Shown here: positions 34,309 to 43,330 of the stretch, piece by piece
Numbering within the stretch: position 1 is the first letter of the stretch
Layout of the letters: each line of letters starts with the position of its first letter
Assembly: GCA_028697885.1 (NCBI GenBank)
Contig: JAQVER010000024.1
Location: 1-43,751, forward strand
Length of the DNA stretch: 43,751 nt
Direction: 5' to 3'
Origin: Desulfocapsaceae bacterium
GTDB lineage: Bacteria > Desulfobacterota > Desulfobulbia > Desulfobulbales > Desulfocapsaceae
Position numbers and translations under genes: made by a program
The notes under the pieces: generated by a model
Told to the model about the DNA's origin: nothing
Databases searched by the model: none
What the model saw: only the letters and a program-made list of their open reading frames with translations

Positions 34309-35031
34309 TTGTATTATGTTTTCCCTTTCGAGAACTCGGCGTATTTCCTCAAAAACAGCTGATATATGTCCTTTGGGAAATCTAATTTGTGATAATCCGA
34401 CAATATTTGAGAATTCTTCACAACCTTGTTCAAGAAGTATGATCGCTTTTTTAGGGCCAAGCCGTCCTTGAAAAAGGCCAACTTCGTGAACAACATTTTG
34501 TCTTGCGTGAGTAGTTTCATTTGAGTGTTGGTCTTCAGCGGTCATGATTAAAAATGCAAAACTAGCTGAATCCAACATCTCTGATATACGAGCAAAGGTT
34601 GTTATACCTGCAACTGCTTCACGATTGAATTCATCCCAAGGTAATTTTAGGCGATCATTTATAAAATCTTTTAATTCTCGCCACATTGGTGATCTGCCAT
34701 GGCCAATAAAAACTCTTGTGCCAATGCTTTTTGTCACGAAAGCATTCATGCCAATTTTCTCTATGGAAACAACATATTCCTTCAAAAGTCGTAGTCGTTT
34801 TTCAAATTCTTCATTTACATTTACGTTGTCCGGGATCAATCCAGAAGAAATTGTTTTGGTAACTACATGATTTTCGCCATAGATTTTTTTAAAATGACTT
34901 CGACATCCTCCATTCCACATTTTAAGTTGGCCGATTTTTATATCGCCTTTAGACCTGATAACTTCTCCTCTTTCAATAAATCTCCGCAAGATGGCAATCA
35001 AAGAGCTTTCGAGTGTGGATGATGTAGCCAT
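34303..35031 (-). CDS. TIR-like nucleotide-binding protein (PF10137 type), first cassette
   Basis: A 242-residue protein. The N-terminal 105 residues are helical and unassigned (ILRRFIERGEVIRSK, then a DIKIGQLKMW region). The C-terminal TIR-like domain (about 105-235) has VFIGHGRSPMWRELKDFIND, LIMTAEDQHSNE, and the conserved ARQNVVHEVGLFQGRLG with the putative catalytic glutamate, then RFPKGHISAVFEEIRRVL. This is the TIR variant of Cap12/Pycsar-type effectors, but no STING-like or cyclic-nucleotide sensor and no cyclase gene is adjacent. It is the cassette next to the integrase, so it is probably the most recently gained and the best expressed. An AAAGGATAG precedes the ATG. Confidence 0.86.
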   Translation of the reverse strand: MATSSTLESSLIAILRRFIERGEVIRSKGDIKIGQLKMWNGGCRSHFKKIYGENHVVTKTISSGLIPDNVNVNEEFEKRLRLLKEYVVSIEKIGMNAFVTKSIGTRVFIGHGRSPMWRELKDFINDRLKLPWDEFNREAVAGITTFARISEMLDSASFAFLIMTAEDQHSNETTHARQNVVHEVGLFQGRLGPKKAIILLEQGCEEFSNIVGLSQIRFPKGHISAVFEEIRRVLERENIIQT

Positions 35032-35224
35032 TTATCTATCCTTTTCGGGAACATATCAGTGTAATAAGTGGAAATTTTTCCATCATATCACCCCTTATGG
35101 GTGGACGGAATTTCCACTTATTTTTATATTGATCTATGAAACATAGAAACTCAATGAGTTTCTTGTCCGCTTATTGCGTTTTCTCTGGTTGAATTCTAGA
35201 TATTACGATATTATGTGACGTATT
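35032..35224. promoter_or_regulatory. intI/attI region between integrase and first cassette
   Basis: The 193-bp divergent spacer should hold attI, the cassette promoter Pc and the intI promoter. No canonical GTTRRRY junction is obvious: the nearest candidate is GTTCCCG on the minus strand (35046-35052). No SOS box of the CTGT-N8-ACAG type was seen. A large inverted repeat lies within it. Confidence 0.6.
35063..35122. repeat. 14-bp perfect inverted repeat in the attI region
   Basis: AATAAGTGGAAATT at 35063-35076 pairs exactly with AATTTCCACTTATT at 35109-35122. A second, inner stem (CACCCC/GGGTGG) lies in the loop, so the whole 60 bp can fold into one long hairpin. It sits between intI and the first cassette. 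It may be an operator, part of the attI structure, or a folded single-stranded recombination substrate. Confidence 0.8.
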
Positions 35225-36235
35225 ATGGAAAGTCAAAGGAAAAACAAGCCACAATTTCACCCGAATCCCGATATCAGGCTTATGGATCAGGTACGCGAGG
35301 TGTTTCGGTCTCAACATTACGCGTATCGCACCGAGCAGACGTATTGTCAGTGGATACTCCGCTATATCCATTACTTCGGTGGCAAGACGCATCCGAATCG
35401 TCTTGGCGCCAAGGATATAGAGCGGTATCTTTCTCATCTGGCAACTGAGGGCAAGGTATCCGCCTCCACCCAGCGGCAGGCCTTGAATGCTTTGGTTTTT
35501 CTCTATCATGAGGTGCTCGGCAAGCCCTTGGGTGGGGAGATTGCTCCGGTGCGCAGTAAACGCCAGCAAAGGCCGCCTACAGTCCTCACTCAGGCAGAGG
35601 TTCAGCGCTTGCTTGCCGTTATGATTGGCAGAAATGCTCTCATGGCAAAACTGTTGTATGGAGGCGGCCTGCGTCTGCTGGAGTGTCTCCGTTTGCGTAT
35701 TCAGGATGTGGACTTTGGTCAGGGCCTTATCTTTGTTCGTGGCGGTAAAGGCGGGAAGGACCGGACCACCATTCTCTCCAAGAGTCTGGAGGATGAATTG
35801 CAGGGGCAGGTTGAGGCGGTAAAAATCCTGCATCATAAAGACTTGGAGGAAGGATTCGGCGAGGTGTATATTCCGGAAGCCCTGGCCAGAAAATATCCAA
35901 ATGCTGCCCGAGAGATCGGTTGGCAATGGGTGTTCCCGGCCAAGGAGCGTTCCCTTGACCCACGTTCGGGCCGGGAGCGGCGGCATCATGTACTTGAATC
36001 CGGTCTGCAGAAGGCGGTAAAGCGGGCTGTGGCTCAGGCCGATATTGACAAAAAGGCCACGTGTCATACCTTGCGCCACAGTTTTGCCACACATATGCTG
36101 GAAAACGGGGTCAATATCCGGGTGCTCCAGGAACTGCTTGGCCATGCGGATGTGAAGACCACCGAGATCTATACCCATGTCATGTCCAGGGATATCAGGC
36201 GGCTGCAGAGTCCGCTGGATATGTTGCCGGGCTGA
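35225..36235 (+). CDS. intI: Integron integrase IntI
   Basis: A 336-residue tyrosine recombinase of the integron type. The core-binding domain (HYAYRTEQTYCQWILRYIHY) precedes the catalytic arginine in YGGGLRLLECLRLRIQDVDF. The catalytic HxLR is in CHTLRHSFATHMLENG, and the GH-Y pair is in LLGHADVKTTEIYTHV. Between them lies the extra stretch LARKYPNAAREIGWQWVFPA, which is diagnostic of IntI and absent from XerC/D. It catalyses attI x attC and attC x attC recombination. All five catalytic positions look intact. It faces away from the array, and the first cassette starts 193 bp away on the opposite strand. Confidence 0.97.
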   Translation: MESQRKNKPQFHPNPDIRLMDQVREVFRSQHYAYRTEQTYCQWILRYIHYFGGKTHPNRLGAKDIERYLSHLATEGKVSASTQRQALNALVFLYHEVLGKPLGGEIAPVRSKRQQRPPTVLTQAEVQRLLAVMIGRNALMAKLLYGGGLRLLECLRLRIQDVDFGQGLIFVRGGKGGKDRTTILSKSLEDELQGQVEAVKILHHKDLEEGFGEVYIPEALARKYPNAAREIGWQWVFPAKERSLDPRSGRERRHHVLESGLQKAVKRAVAQADIDKKATCHTLRHSFATHMLENGVNIRVLQELLGHADVKTTEIYTHVMSRDIRRLQSPLDMLPG

Positions 36236-36363
36236 ACGGGACGACAATTTGCCCAGCTTCCCGCTGAGGGTACCGAATTGAGCGAGGCGATAAAAAAACA
36301 TTTCGGAGTTTCGCGGGCTCGCTTAGGTGCTGAAATTTTAATACGTTAAAGGTGCATTGAATT

Positions 36364-38709
36364 TTGCCTAAAAAAAGAAAAATAATCCCGAAAAAGACAA
36401 AGCGTGTAAGCGGCAGGCGGCGGGGGTGGACCAAGTACACAATTGCGGCACAGGTGATCCTTGTTCTTTGTGTTGCCCTTGGAATCTATGTCGTCTATCT
36501 GGACAAGTTGATCCGCCAGAAGTTTGACGGCAAACGTTGGGCCTTGCCCGCCGTAGTGTACGCGCGCCCCCTGGAGTTGTATCCCGATATGCCTTTGACG
36601 GCCTCTATGCTGGCGCAGGAGCTGCAGCTTGGCGGTTATCGTCTGGACAAGGCGGCGAAAGATCCGGGCGGCTACGACCTGGCCGGTAATGTCATGCATC
36701 TGGTGACCAGGGATTTTGCCTTTGCCGACGGTCTGGAGAAATCGGCCCGGATCACCGTGGAGTTTGGTGGTCCCGTGATCAAAAAGATATCTGCGACAGA
36801 GAGCGGGGCAGATATTGCCCTGGCACGCATTGATCCGGCCCGGATTGGCAGTTTTCATCCTTTGGACAACGAAGACCGGGTTGTGTATAGCCGCAAGGAA
36901 CTTCCCGATCTGTTGGTTAAGACCCTTGTCGCGGTGGAGGATCAACATTTCTATACCCATTTTGGTGTTGACCCGTGGGGAATCCTGCGGGCCATGTTTG
37001 CCAATATCCGGGCCGGCAAAACGGTGCAGGGCGGCAGCACGCTGACCCAGCAGCTGGTGAAGAATTTTTTCCTCAATAATGAACGTACCTTGCAGCGCAA
37101 GTTCAATGAGGTCATCATGGCCCTGCTGCTGGAGGCGCATTACAGCAAGGACGAGATCCTGACCGCCTACGCCAACGAGATCTTTCTCGGTCAGGACCGG
37201 GGCCGGGCGGTGCATGGCTTCGGTCTGGCCAGTCAGTTTTATTTCCGGCGCGACCTGAAGGATCTTTCCGCCGCCCAGATTGCCATGCTGGTGGGGATGA
37301 TCAAAGGGCCTTCCTATTATGATCCGCGCCGATATGCGGAGCGCTGTCTGCAGCGCCGGCAGGTGATACTCGATGTGATGCGTGATGAAGGAGTGATCTC
37401 GGAGAGTACGTATCTCACCTCCAAGGCGACCGGACTGGAGAAGAATGGTAAAGTGCAGAGTGGGTTTAACCGCTATCCCGCTTTCCTCGATCTCGTGCGC
37501 CGCCAGTTGGGAGAGGATTATCGTGAGGAGGATCTTACCTCCGATGGTCTGAAGATCCTCACCACCCTTGATCCCCAGGTGCAGATGCAGGTGGAAAGGA
37601 ATCTGCGGGAAACGGTATCGGACCTGGAGAAACGTCATGGCGTCAGCGGGCTTGAGGGGGCGGTGATTGTCAGCAGCCGAGAGGGCGGGGAGATCCTGGC
37701 CGTGGCTGGAGGCCGCGATGCCTTGCAGACCGGTTTTAACCGGGCTCTTGATGCCCAGCGACCCATTGGCTCGCTCATCAAGCCGCTGGTCTATCTGACG
37801 GCGCTCGCCAACGGCTACACCCTGGCTAGCCCGGTGCAGGATAGGTCCTTGACCGTTCGCGCCGCCGGAACCAAGGACTGGCGGCCAGCCAATTATGATA
37901 AGAAAGAGCATGGACTGGTGCCCTTTCATGAGGCGCTGGCCAATTCTTATAATCTGGACACCATCAGGATCGGCATGGATGTCGGGGTGGAAAAGGTCGT
38001 GCAGAATATAAAGCGGGCGGGGATCAACCGGGAATTCAAGCCCTATCCTTCCTTCCTGCTGGGAACGGCTGCCCTGTCGCCCCTTGAGGTGGCCCAGATG
38101 TTTCAGCTCTTTGCCACGGGTGGTTTCTATCAGCCGCAGCGGTCCATTGGCAGTGTGCTGACGGTGGACAATAAAGTGGTTCAGCGTTTCGGGCTGACCG
38201 TGGAACAGCGTTTTCCGCCTCAGCAAATCTTCCTGCTCGATACTGCCCTGAAGCGGGTGATAAGCAATGGAACCGCGAGGTCGCTTTTAAACTATATCCC
38301 TGAGACGGTGCAGGCCGCCGGTAAAACAGGAACCACCGATGAACTGCGGGATAGCTGGTTTGCCGGATTTACCGGAGATCGGCTGGCTGTGGTCTGGATT
38401 GGCCGCGACGATAACAAGCCGACCGTGTTCACCGGTTCCAGCGGTGCCATGGTGGTCTGGGGCAAGATCATGCAGTCTCTTCATCCCCAGCCTCTGGAGC
38501 TGATAGAACCCGAGGGTCTTGAATGGGCCAGGGTGGATGGGCGAATGTATGGCCGTGTGGCTGGTGGCGCCTTCCGGGGCGATGTGGTATTGCCCTTTGT
38601 GGCAGGAACGTTGCCAGCTGGAGCTACCCCTGCCTCTTCTTCGGGAGATGGCACTCAGGAGTGGAATGTTCCCGGGGTCTTGAATACGATACGTGACTGG
38701 TTTCATTAA
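36364..38709 (+). CDS. mrcB: Penicillin-binding protein 1B-type bifunctional murein synthase
   Basis: A 781-residue inner-membrane enzyme. It has a basic cytoplasmic start, one membrane anchor (YTIAAQVILVLCVALGIYVVY), a UB2H-like region (about 60-160), a GT51 transglycosylase domain (VEDQHFYTHFGVDPWG and GGSTLTQQLVKNFF), and a transpeptidase domain with SLIK in PIGSLIKPLVY, the SYN of NSYNLDT, and KTG in GKTGTTDELRDSW. It polymerises and cross-links peptidoglycan. The first codon appears to be a TTG at 36364, directly behind an in-frame stop, with GGTG upstream. It lies just downstream of intI but is core genome, marking the right border of the integron. Confidence 0.93.
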   Translation: MPKKRKIIPKKTKRVSGRRRGWTKYTIAAQVILVLCVALGIYVVYLDKLIRQKFDGKRWALPAVVYARPLELYPDMPLTASMLAQELQLGGYRLDKAAKDPGGYDLAGNVMHLVTRDFAFADGLEKSARITVEFGGPVIKKISATESGADIALARIDPARIGSFHPLDNEDRVVYSRKELPDLLVKTLVAVEDQHFYTHFGVDPWGILRAMFANIRAGKTVQGGSTLTQQLVKNFFLNNERTLQRKFNEVIMALLLEAHYSKDEILTAYANEIFLGQDRGRAVHGFGLASQFYFRRDLKDLSAAQIAMLVGMIKGPSYYDPRRYAERCLQRRQVILDVMRDEGVISESTYLTSKATGLEKNGKVQSGFNRYPAFLDLVRRQLGEDYREEDLTSDGLKILTTLDPQVQMQVERNLRETVSDLEKRHGVSGLEGAVIVSSREGGEILAVAGGRDALQTGFNRALDAQRPIGSLIKPLVYLTALANGYTLASPVQDRSLTVRAAGTKDWRPANYDKKEHGLVPFHEALANSYNLDTIRIGMDVGVEKVVQNIKRAGINREFKPYPSFLLGTAALSPLEVAQMFQLFATGGFYQPQRSIGSVLTVDNKVVQRFGLTVEQRFPPQQIFLLDTALKRVISNGTARSLLNYIPETVQAAGKTGTTDELRDSWFAGFTGDRLAVVWIGRDDNKPTVFTGSSGAMVVWGKIMQSLHPQPLELIEPEGLEWARVDGRMYGRVAGGAFRGDVVLPFVAGTLPAGATPASSSGDGTQEWNVPGVLNTIRDWFH

Positions 38710-38768
38710 AGGTACCCTGAAGGGGAGCTTTATGAGACTGTCAAAATTAGGAAAGAAGGGAAAATAAA

Positions 38769-39299
38769 ATGACGCAAAGAGGTCCAAACCGTTTATGGAA
38801 TATGGTCAGCAATGTCGGCTTGCTCATGACAGTGACTCTGTTCTTGCATGGCTGCGGGGTGAAGCATCATGTTGATTGGCCATCCAGACCTGCTCCGGTC
38901 TCTCGTCCGATGCCTGCTCCGCGTCCCGCTCCTGCCCCGGAGCCTGTCCCTGTTCCCAACCGTGAATCTGTACCGGTGGCGGAAGAAGGGAAGGCCGCGG
39001 GGGTCTTGCTTGCCAGTGCCCGGCAGAATGTGCGGGATGGCCAGTTCAGTCAGGCCGAAATGGTGCTTGAACGGGCCCTCCGGCTTGAGCCCCGTAATGC
39101 CAGGCTGTGGCATGAGATGGCCCAGGTGAAGTATGGGCAGAAGGATTATGGACAGGTGGTCCAGTTCTGTATCAAGTCGAACAGTCTGGCCGGAAAGGAT
39201 TATGATTTGATCCAGCAGAACTGGCTGTTGATGGAAAAGGCCTATATCCAACTGGGGCAACCGGAGAAGGCGCAGCAGGCGAGAAGCAAATCCGGATGA
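38769..39299 (+). CDS. TPR-containing probable lipoprotein
   Basis: A 176-residue exported protein. The hydrophobic start LLMTVTLFLHGCG contains a lipobox-like LHGC, followed by a Pro/Ala/Arg-rich linker (PAPVSRPMPAPRPAPAPEP) and two tetratricopeptide repeats from about residue 85 (AEMVLERALRLEPRNARLW, then QVVQFCIKSNSLAGKDYDLI). The lipobox is not perfect, so lipidation is uncertain. Its place 60 bp behind the PBP1B gene on the same strand suggests a role at the cell wall, perhaps as a regulator of the synthase like LpoB, which is an inference. Confidence 0.75.
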   Translation: MTQRGPNRLWNMVSNVGLLMTVTLFLHGCGVKHHVDWPSRPAPVSRPMPAPRPAPAPEPVPVPNRESVPVAEEGKAAGVLLASARQNVRDGQFSQAEMVLERALRLEPRNARLWHEMAQVKYGQKDYGQVVQFCIKSNSLAGKDYDLIQQNWLLMEKAYIQLGQPEKAQQARSKSG

Positions 39300-39383
39300 T
39301 GATGGTGATAGCTTTAACGAATCCGGTTGGTTATGTATTTTATGTCGTTGCTCTTAAAACTATAATAAATAGATACTGTCAGT

Positions 39384-41210
39384 ATGGGATATTCGGAAAC
39401 GCGTGATTCAGTAACAGGCCTTGTCAAGGAACAGGCTGATATTGTCCAGATCATAGGAGAGTGTGTTGACCTGAAAAGATCGGGAGCGCGCTTCCTGGGA
39501 TGTTGTCCCTTCCATGGCGAGAAGACACCCTCTTTTTCCGTGCATCCGGGCCAGCAGTTTTATCACTGCTTTGGCTGTGGCGAGTCCGGTGATGTCTTCT
39601 CCTTCATGATGAAATATCACAATCTTGATTTTCCATCAGCCCTGAAGGAGCTGGCCAGGCGCTATCAGATTGAGCTGCCTGAAAAGCAATATTCGCCGGC
39701 AGAGCAGGAAAAAGAGCGTCAGCGCAAGGCCATGTATGGTATTAATGAAAAGGCGGCGCGCTTGTTCAGGGAATATCTCTTGCAGGCCCAGGGTGCGGCA
39801 AAGGCGCGGGCCTATCTCGAGCGGCGCGGCATCCCGCCGGATATCCAGGAGAAGTTTCAGCTGGGATACGCGCCTTCCGTGGAAAGCGCCGGCTGGAATT
39901 TTCTGGGCAGCAGCCTGCAGGGTGAGGAAAGCGCGGCTGCCGAGGCGGTGGGGCTCCTGGTGAAAAATGACAAGGGCTCCACCTATGATCGATTCCGTGA
40001 CCGGATACTGTTTCCCATCTTTGATCCTAAGGGGCGGATAAGCGGTTTTGGCGGCCGCATCGTCGGTGACGGGCAGCCCAAGTATATGAACTCCCCGGAG
40101 AGCCCGATCTTTGACAAGAGCCGCCTGTTACTCGGTCTTTTTCAGCAGGCAGCGGAGATCCGCTCCCGGCAGCGGGTGGTGCTGGTGGAGGGGAATTTTG
40201 ACATGGTTTCGCTGGTGGTCCATGGCTGTTCCAATGTGGTCGCGCCTCTTGGTACCGCCTTGACCCGGCCGCAGTTGAAGCTGCTGCGTCATTATGCGGA
40301 CAACGCCATCCTGCTCTTTGACGGCGATGCGGCCGGGGTCAAGGCGGCGGTCCGGGCCGTTCCCCTTTTCCTGGCTGAGCAGATGAGCGCCAGGGTGGCG
40401 TTGTTGCCTCCGGGTCATGATCCCGACACCTTTATTCGGGAAGAGGGTCTGGAACAGTTGGAGCGCTTGCTGGATTCCGCCACACCACTGGCTGAGTTTG
40501 CCCTGGCAAAGATGATCGAGGAGCATGGGCTGACCCTTGACGGGAAAAGCAGGATCGTGGAAGAGCTGCGTCCGCTGGTACAGGCGGCGGCATCTCCTTT
40601 GCAGCGTTCGGTGGTGATTGCTCATTTCAGTGAAAAACTGGGGATTGCGACCCAGCAGTTGACGGATCTCCTCTCGGGCCATTCTTCGGTGCCGTCCCCG
40701 GTAGAGGTCCAGCCAAGGGAGCTGAGTCGTCGGGTACAGGCAGGTCGAGAAAATGTCAGACTGAATGCGGTTCAGAAACGCCTTGTGGCCCATATGGTCT
40801 TGCATCCTGCCCATTTTTTGCGGCTGGAAGAGGTCGGTTTGCGGACAAAGTTGGCTTTCGGGGTGGGGGAAGTCTTGTTCCTGCAGCTTAAGGCTTTGCA
40901 TGCCAAAGGCCGGGAGCTGGAGCCGGAGGAGTTGCTTGCCGCTTTGCCCGAGGGAGAAGAGCGGGCTCTGGTTGCGGAAATATTGTTAACTGCATCATCA
41001 GCTGATTCGGGAAGCAGTTATTGTTCAGGGACGGAAGAGGAACTGGGTGAATTGCTGCTTTGGTTGAAGAGGGAGGAATTGCAGGAAATGTCCAGGCAAT
41101 TGATTGCCGAGATAGGAAAGGTGCAACGTGACGAACATGAGTTTGTCACGCTTTCCCGTTTGCTGCAGAAGAAGCAGAAGATTGATGAAGAGTTGCAGGC
41201 CCTGGGGTGA
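39384..41210 (+). CDS. dnaG: DNA primase DnaG
   Basis: A 608-residue primase that makes RNA primers for lagging-strand synthesis. The CHC2 zinc finger is CCPFHGEKTPSF with YHCFGCGESGDVF. The toprim core includes FGGRIVGDGQPKYMNSPES, VVLVEGNFDM and AILLFDGDAAGVKAA. The C-terminal helicase-binding region is poorly conserved, as usual. It precedes rpoD with a 218-bp gap. No rpsU gene stands in front, unlike in E. coli. There is no clear Shine-Dalgarno in front of the ATG. Confidence 0.97.
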   Translation: MGYSETRDSVTGLVKEQADIVQIIGECVDLKRSGARFLGCCPFHGEKTPSFSVHPGQQFYHCFGCGESGDVFSFMMKYHNLDFPSALKELARRYQIELPEKQYSPAEQEKERQRKAMYGINEKAARLFREYLLQAQGAAKARAYLERRGIPPDIQEKFQLGYAPSVESAGWNFLGSSLQGEESAAAEAVGLLVKNDKGSTYDRFRDRILFPIFDPKGRISGFGGRIVGDGQPKYMNSPESPIFDKSRLLLGLFQQAAEIRSRQRVVLVEGNFDMVSLVVHGCSNVVAPLGTALTRPQLKLLRHYADNAILLFDGDAAGVKAAVRAVPLFLAEQMSARVALLPPGHDPDTFIREEGLEQLERLLDSATPLAEFALAKMIEEHGLTLDGKSRIVEELRPLVQAAASPLQRSVVIAHFSEKLGIATQQLTDLLSGHSSVPSPVEVQPRELSRRVQAGRENVRLNAVQKRLVAHMVLHPAHFLRLEEVGLRTKLAFGVGEVLFLQLKALHAKGRELEPEELLAALPEGEERALVAEILLTASSADSGSSYCSGTEEELGELLLWLKREELQEMSRQLIAEIGKVQRDEHEFVTLSRLLQKKQKIDEELQALG

Positions 41211-41310
41211 AAAATAAGGGATGGGTAAAAGAGCTGGAGCCAGTCTGGGTGTCCCTGCCGGATATCGTTTGGTGGGCTTAGGTTCAACTTTCTCTGTTTT
41301 CAATCACTTA

Positions 41311-41338
41311 TTGATTTAAAATTTTTTTTTGATATAGT
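41311..41338 (+). promoter_or_regulatory. Candidate promoter in front of rpoD
   Basis: TTGATT at 41311-41316 and TATAGT at 41333-41338 are 16 bp apart, with a T-rich spacer. It lies about 90 bp upstream of the rpoD start and could allow rpoD expression independent of dnaG. Confidence 0.4.
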
Positions 41339-41428
41339 GCATGAGCAGTGAACTAGGTGATTTTGTTAAAAGATGGGAGAGAGAGATTTTTTTCTTGATG
41401 TGAAGACGTGGTATCTCGGGGGGGAGCT

Positions 41429-43084
41429 ATGGCTGGGGATAAGGAATTAGATCATAATGAGACAGAACCTATAATTGATGAGGACCATCTTGAAGATGAT
41501 GCTTTTGACATTACAGAAATTACTGGTGCTCTTGCCCTTGAAGGGGATGAGCTGGTTGCCGCCTGGCCGGATGATGATACGGTGGATGTCTTGCACGTGA
41601 TTCCGGAGAAGGATGAGGGCGACGATGAGTTCATCGTCGATCTGGATGATAACGATTCGTGCCACCTTGGCGCAGGCGCGAAGCAGGGGTGTCATACCGT
41701 TGACCCCATGAATATCTACTTGCGCGAGATGGGAACCATGACCCTGCTTAGTCATGAGGAGGAGCTGGAACTGGCCCGGATGATGGAAGAGGGTTTGTAT
41801 CGCATCCAGCGGGCGGTGCTGTCAACTCCTTTGGCCATAGAGGCTCTGGAAATAGTGGCGCAGGAGCTTCAGTCCGGTCGGGTAAAAATCTTTCAGGCCT
41901 TGAAGGGTATCCCTGATGATCAGGCTGACCTTATTTCCCATGCGCACGACGAGTTTATCAACAGGGTTGCGCTGGCCACAAAACTTGAACAGAAAAGAGA
42001 GGGCTTGCGACAGCGCTTTCTTGCTTGTGTCGATGGCTCGGATGAAGATAGAGAGATCTATCAGCAGATTATGGCTATCGGAACGGAGGTGGCTGAGATC
42101 TTTCAAGACAGGCTTATCTGTCCTCGCTGTATCAATGGTATCGCTGCCAGTTTGGAAGAGCTGGCCAAGCGTTTTCGTCTGGTTCGCGTGCAGGTGATGC
42201 AGGAATACAAGCTTGCGGCGGCAGCTCAGGATGAGCTGGAGATCAGTCCTTTGGAGCTTGAGAAAAGGATTGCCCGGAGGATGTGTGAAGAATTTTGTAT
42301 TGGTTATCATGCCTTGAATGAGACGCTGCATGAACTGGAGGCGGCGCGGGATACGGTCAAATACGCGAAAGAATCGCTGGTCCGGGCCAATTTGCGTCTT
42401 GTCGTCTCGGTTGCCAAGAAATTTATCAATCGCGGGCTGCAGTTTCCTGATCTTATCCAGGAGGGCAATATCGGTCTGATGAAGGCTGTTGAAAAATTTG
42501 ATTACCACCGCGGCTATAAGTTCAGCACCTACGCCACTTGGTGGATTCGCCAGTCAATTACCCGTGGGATTGCAGACCAGGGGCGGACTATCCGCCTGCC
42601 GGTGCATATGATAGAGACCATTAACCGTTTGCTGCGGGTGACCAGGGATTTTATCCGCATTGAAAATCGTGAGCCAAGCCCTGAGGAGATGGCTGAGCAG
42701 CTTGGCCTGGATGTGGTAAAGATCAAGGCGGCGCTGAAAACAGCTAAGGATGCCATCTCGCTCGATACGCCTGTGGGAGCCGATGAAGAATCGTTTCTCT
42801 CTGATTTCATCGAAGATTGTGCCGCTATGGGGCCTGACGAGTCCTCCATGGTTGACAGTCTGAAAGAATGTCTCTGTCGAGTGATGTCTTCTCTTTCTCC
42901 GCGGGAGTCCAAGGTTCTGCAGATGCGATACGGTATTGATGTGAGCTGTGATCATACCCTTGAAGAGGTGGGGAAATGTTTTGCGGTTACCAGGGAGCGG
43001 ATTCGGCAGATCGAGGCCCAGGCAATACAAAAACTGAAACATCCTTCGCGAATAGATGAGTTGCGTGTGTTTATGACCGATTAG
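41429..43084 (+). CDS. rpoD: RNA polymerase sigma factor RpoD (sigma-70)
   Basis: A 551-residue primary sigma factor. Region 1.1 is acidic (about 10-75), region 1.2 has [20 protein letters not shown], region 2 has [34 protein letters not shown] and [17 protein letters not shown], and region 4 has [20 protein letters not shown] and a basic end. The insertion between regions 1.2 and 2 is of the non-conserved-region type found in proteobacterial RpoD. The longer frame begins with a GTG at 41408, but the ATG at 41429 follows GGGGGGAGCT and is preferred. Housekeeping transcription depends on it. Confidence 0.97.
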   Translation: MAGDKELDHNETEPIIDEDHLEDDAFDITEITGALALEGDELVAAWPDDDTVDVLHVIPEKDEGDDEFIVDLDDNDSCHLGAGAKQGCHTVDPMNIYLREMGTMTLLSHEEELELARMMEEGLYRIQRAVLSTPLAIEALEIVAQELQSGRVKIFQALKGIPDDQADLISHAHDEFINRVALATKLEQKREGLRQRFLACVDGSDEDREIYQQIMAIGTEVAEIFQDRLICPRCINGIAASLEELAKRFRLVRVQVMQEYKLAAAAQDELEISPLELEKRIARRMCEEFCIGYHALNETLHELEAARDTVKYAKESLVRANLRLVVSVAKKFINRGLQFPDLIQEGNIGLMKAVEKFDYHRGYKFSTYATWWIRQSITRGIADQGRTIRLPVHMIETINRLLRVTRDFIRIENREPSPEEMAEQLGLDVVKIKAALKTAKDAISLDTPVGADEESFLSDFIEDCAAMGPDESSMVDSLKECLCRVMSSLSPRESKVLQMRYGIDVSCDHTLEEVGKCFAVTRERIRQIEAQAIQKLKHPSRIDELRVFMTD

Positions 43085-43173
43085 GAGCTTTCCTCAAAAG
43101 CAACCTCATTTCTGACCTTTCAGTATGGCTTTCTACGCAGGGATTTCTCAGGATTGCTCGTTCCGGTAACTGT

Positions 43174-43199
43174 CACCCCAAAGCTGAAGCTTTGGGGTG
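43174..43199. repeat. Perfect 11-bp stem-loop downstream of rpoD
   Basis: CACCCCAAAGC and GCTTTGGGGTG flank a TGAA loop, 90 bp after the rpoD stop. A T tract is missing, so a plain Rho-independent terminator is doubtful. It shares the CACCCCAAA start with the repeat at 10394. The 246-bp gap to dprA holds nothing else recognised. Confidence 0.55.
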
Positions 43200-43330
43200 G
43201 TAAAAGCGGTCGAGTTTTACCGTTTCTTTGCAGGATGCCTATACAACGGCATGGATTGCCGACACACTTCTCCTGAAGGGCCATTGTGGCTCTTGTCATT
43301 TTTTGTTTATTTCCTGCCAAGCGGTGAGGT

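Noticed and set aside
34303..35031. A complete CBASS or Pycsar operon
   Set aside because: The TIR type matches such effectors, but no cyclase gene is next to it; both flanks are integron structures, so a complete operon is not supported.
35171..36301. A 376-residue frame antisense to intI
   Set aside because: IntI on the plus strand carries every catalytic motif; the antisense frame has none and no ribosome binding site.
36346..38226. A 626-residue frame antisense to the PBP1B gene
   Set aside because: It is a third-position shadow of a gene with all PBP1B motifs; it has no start context and is His/Gln-rich, as is typical of such shadows.
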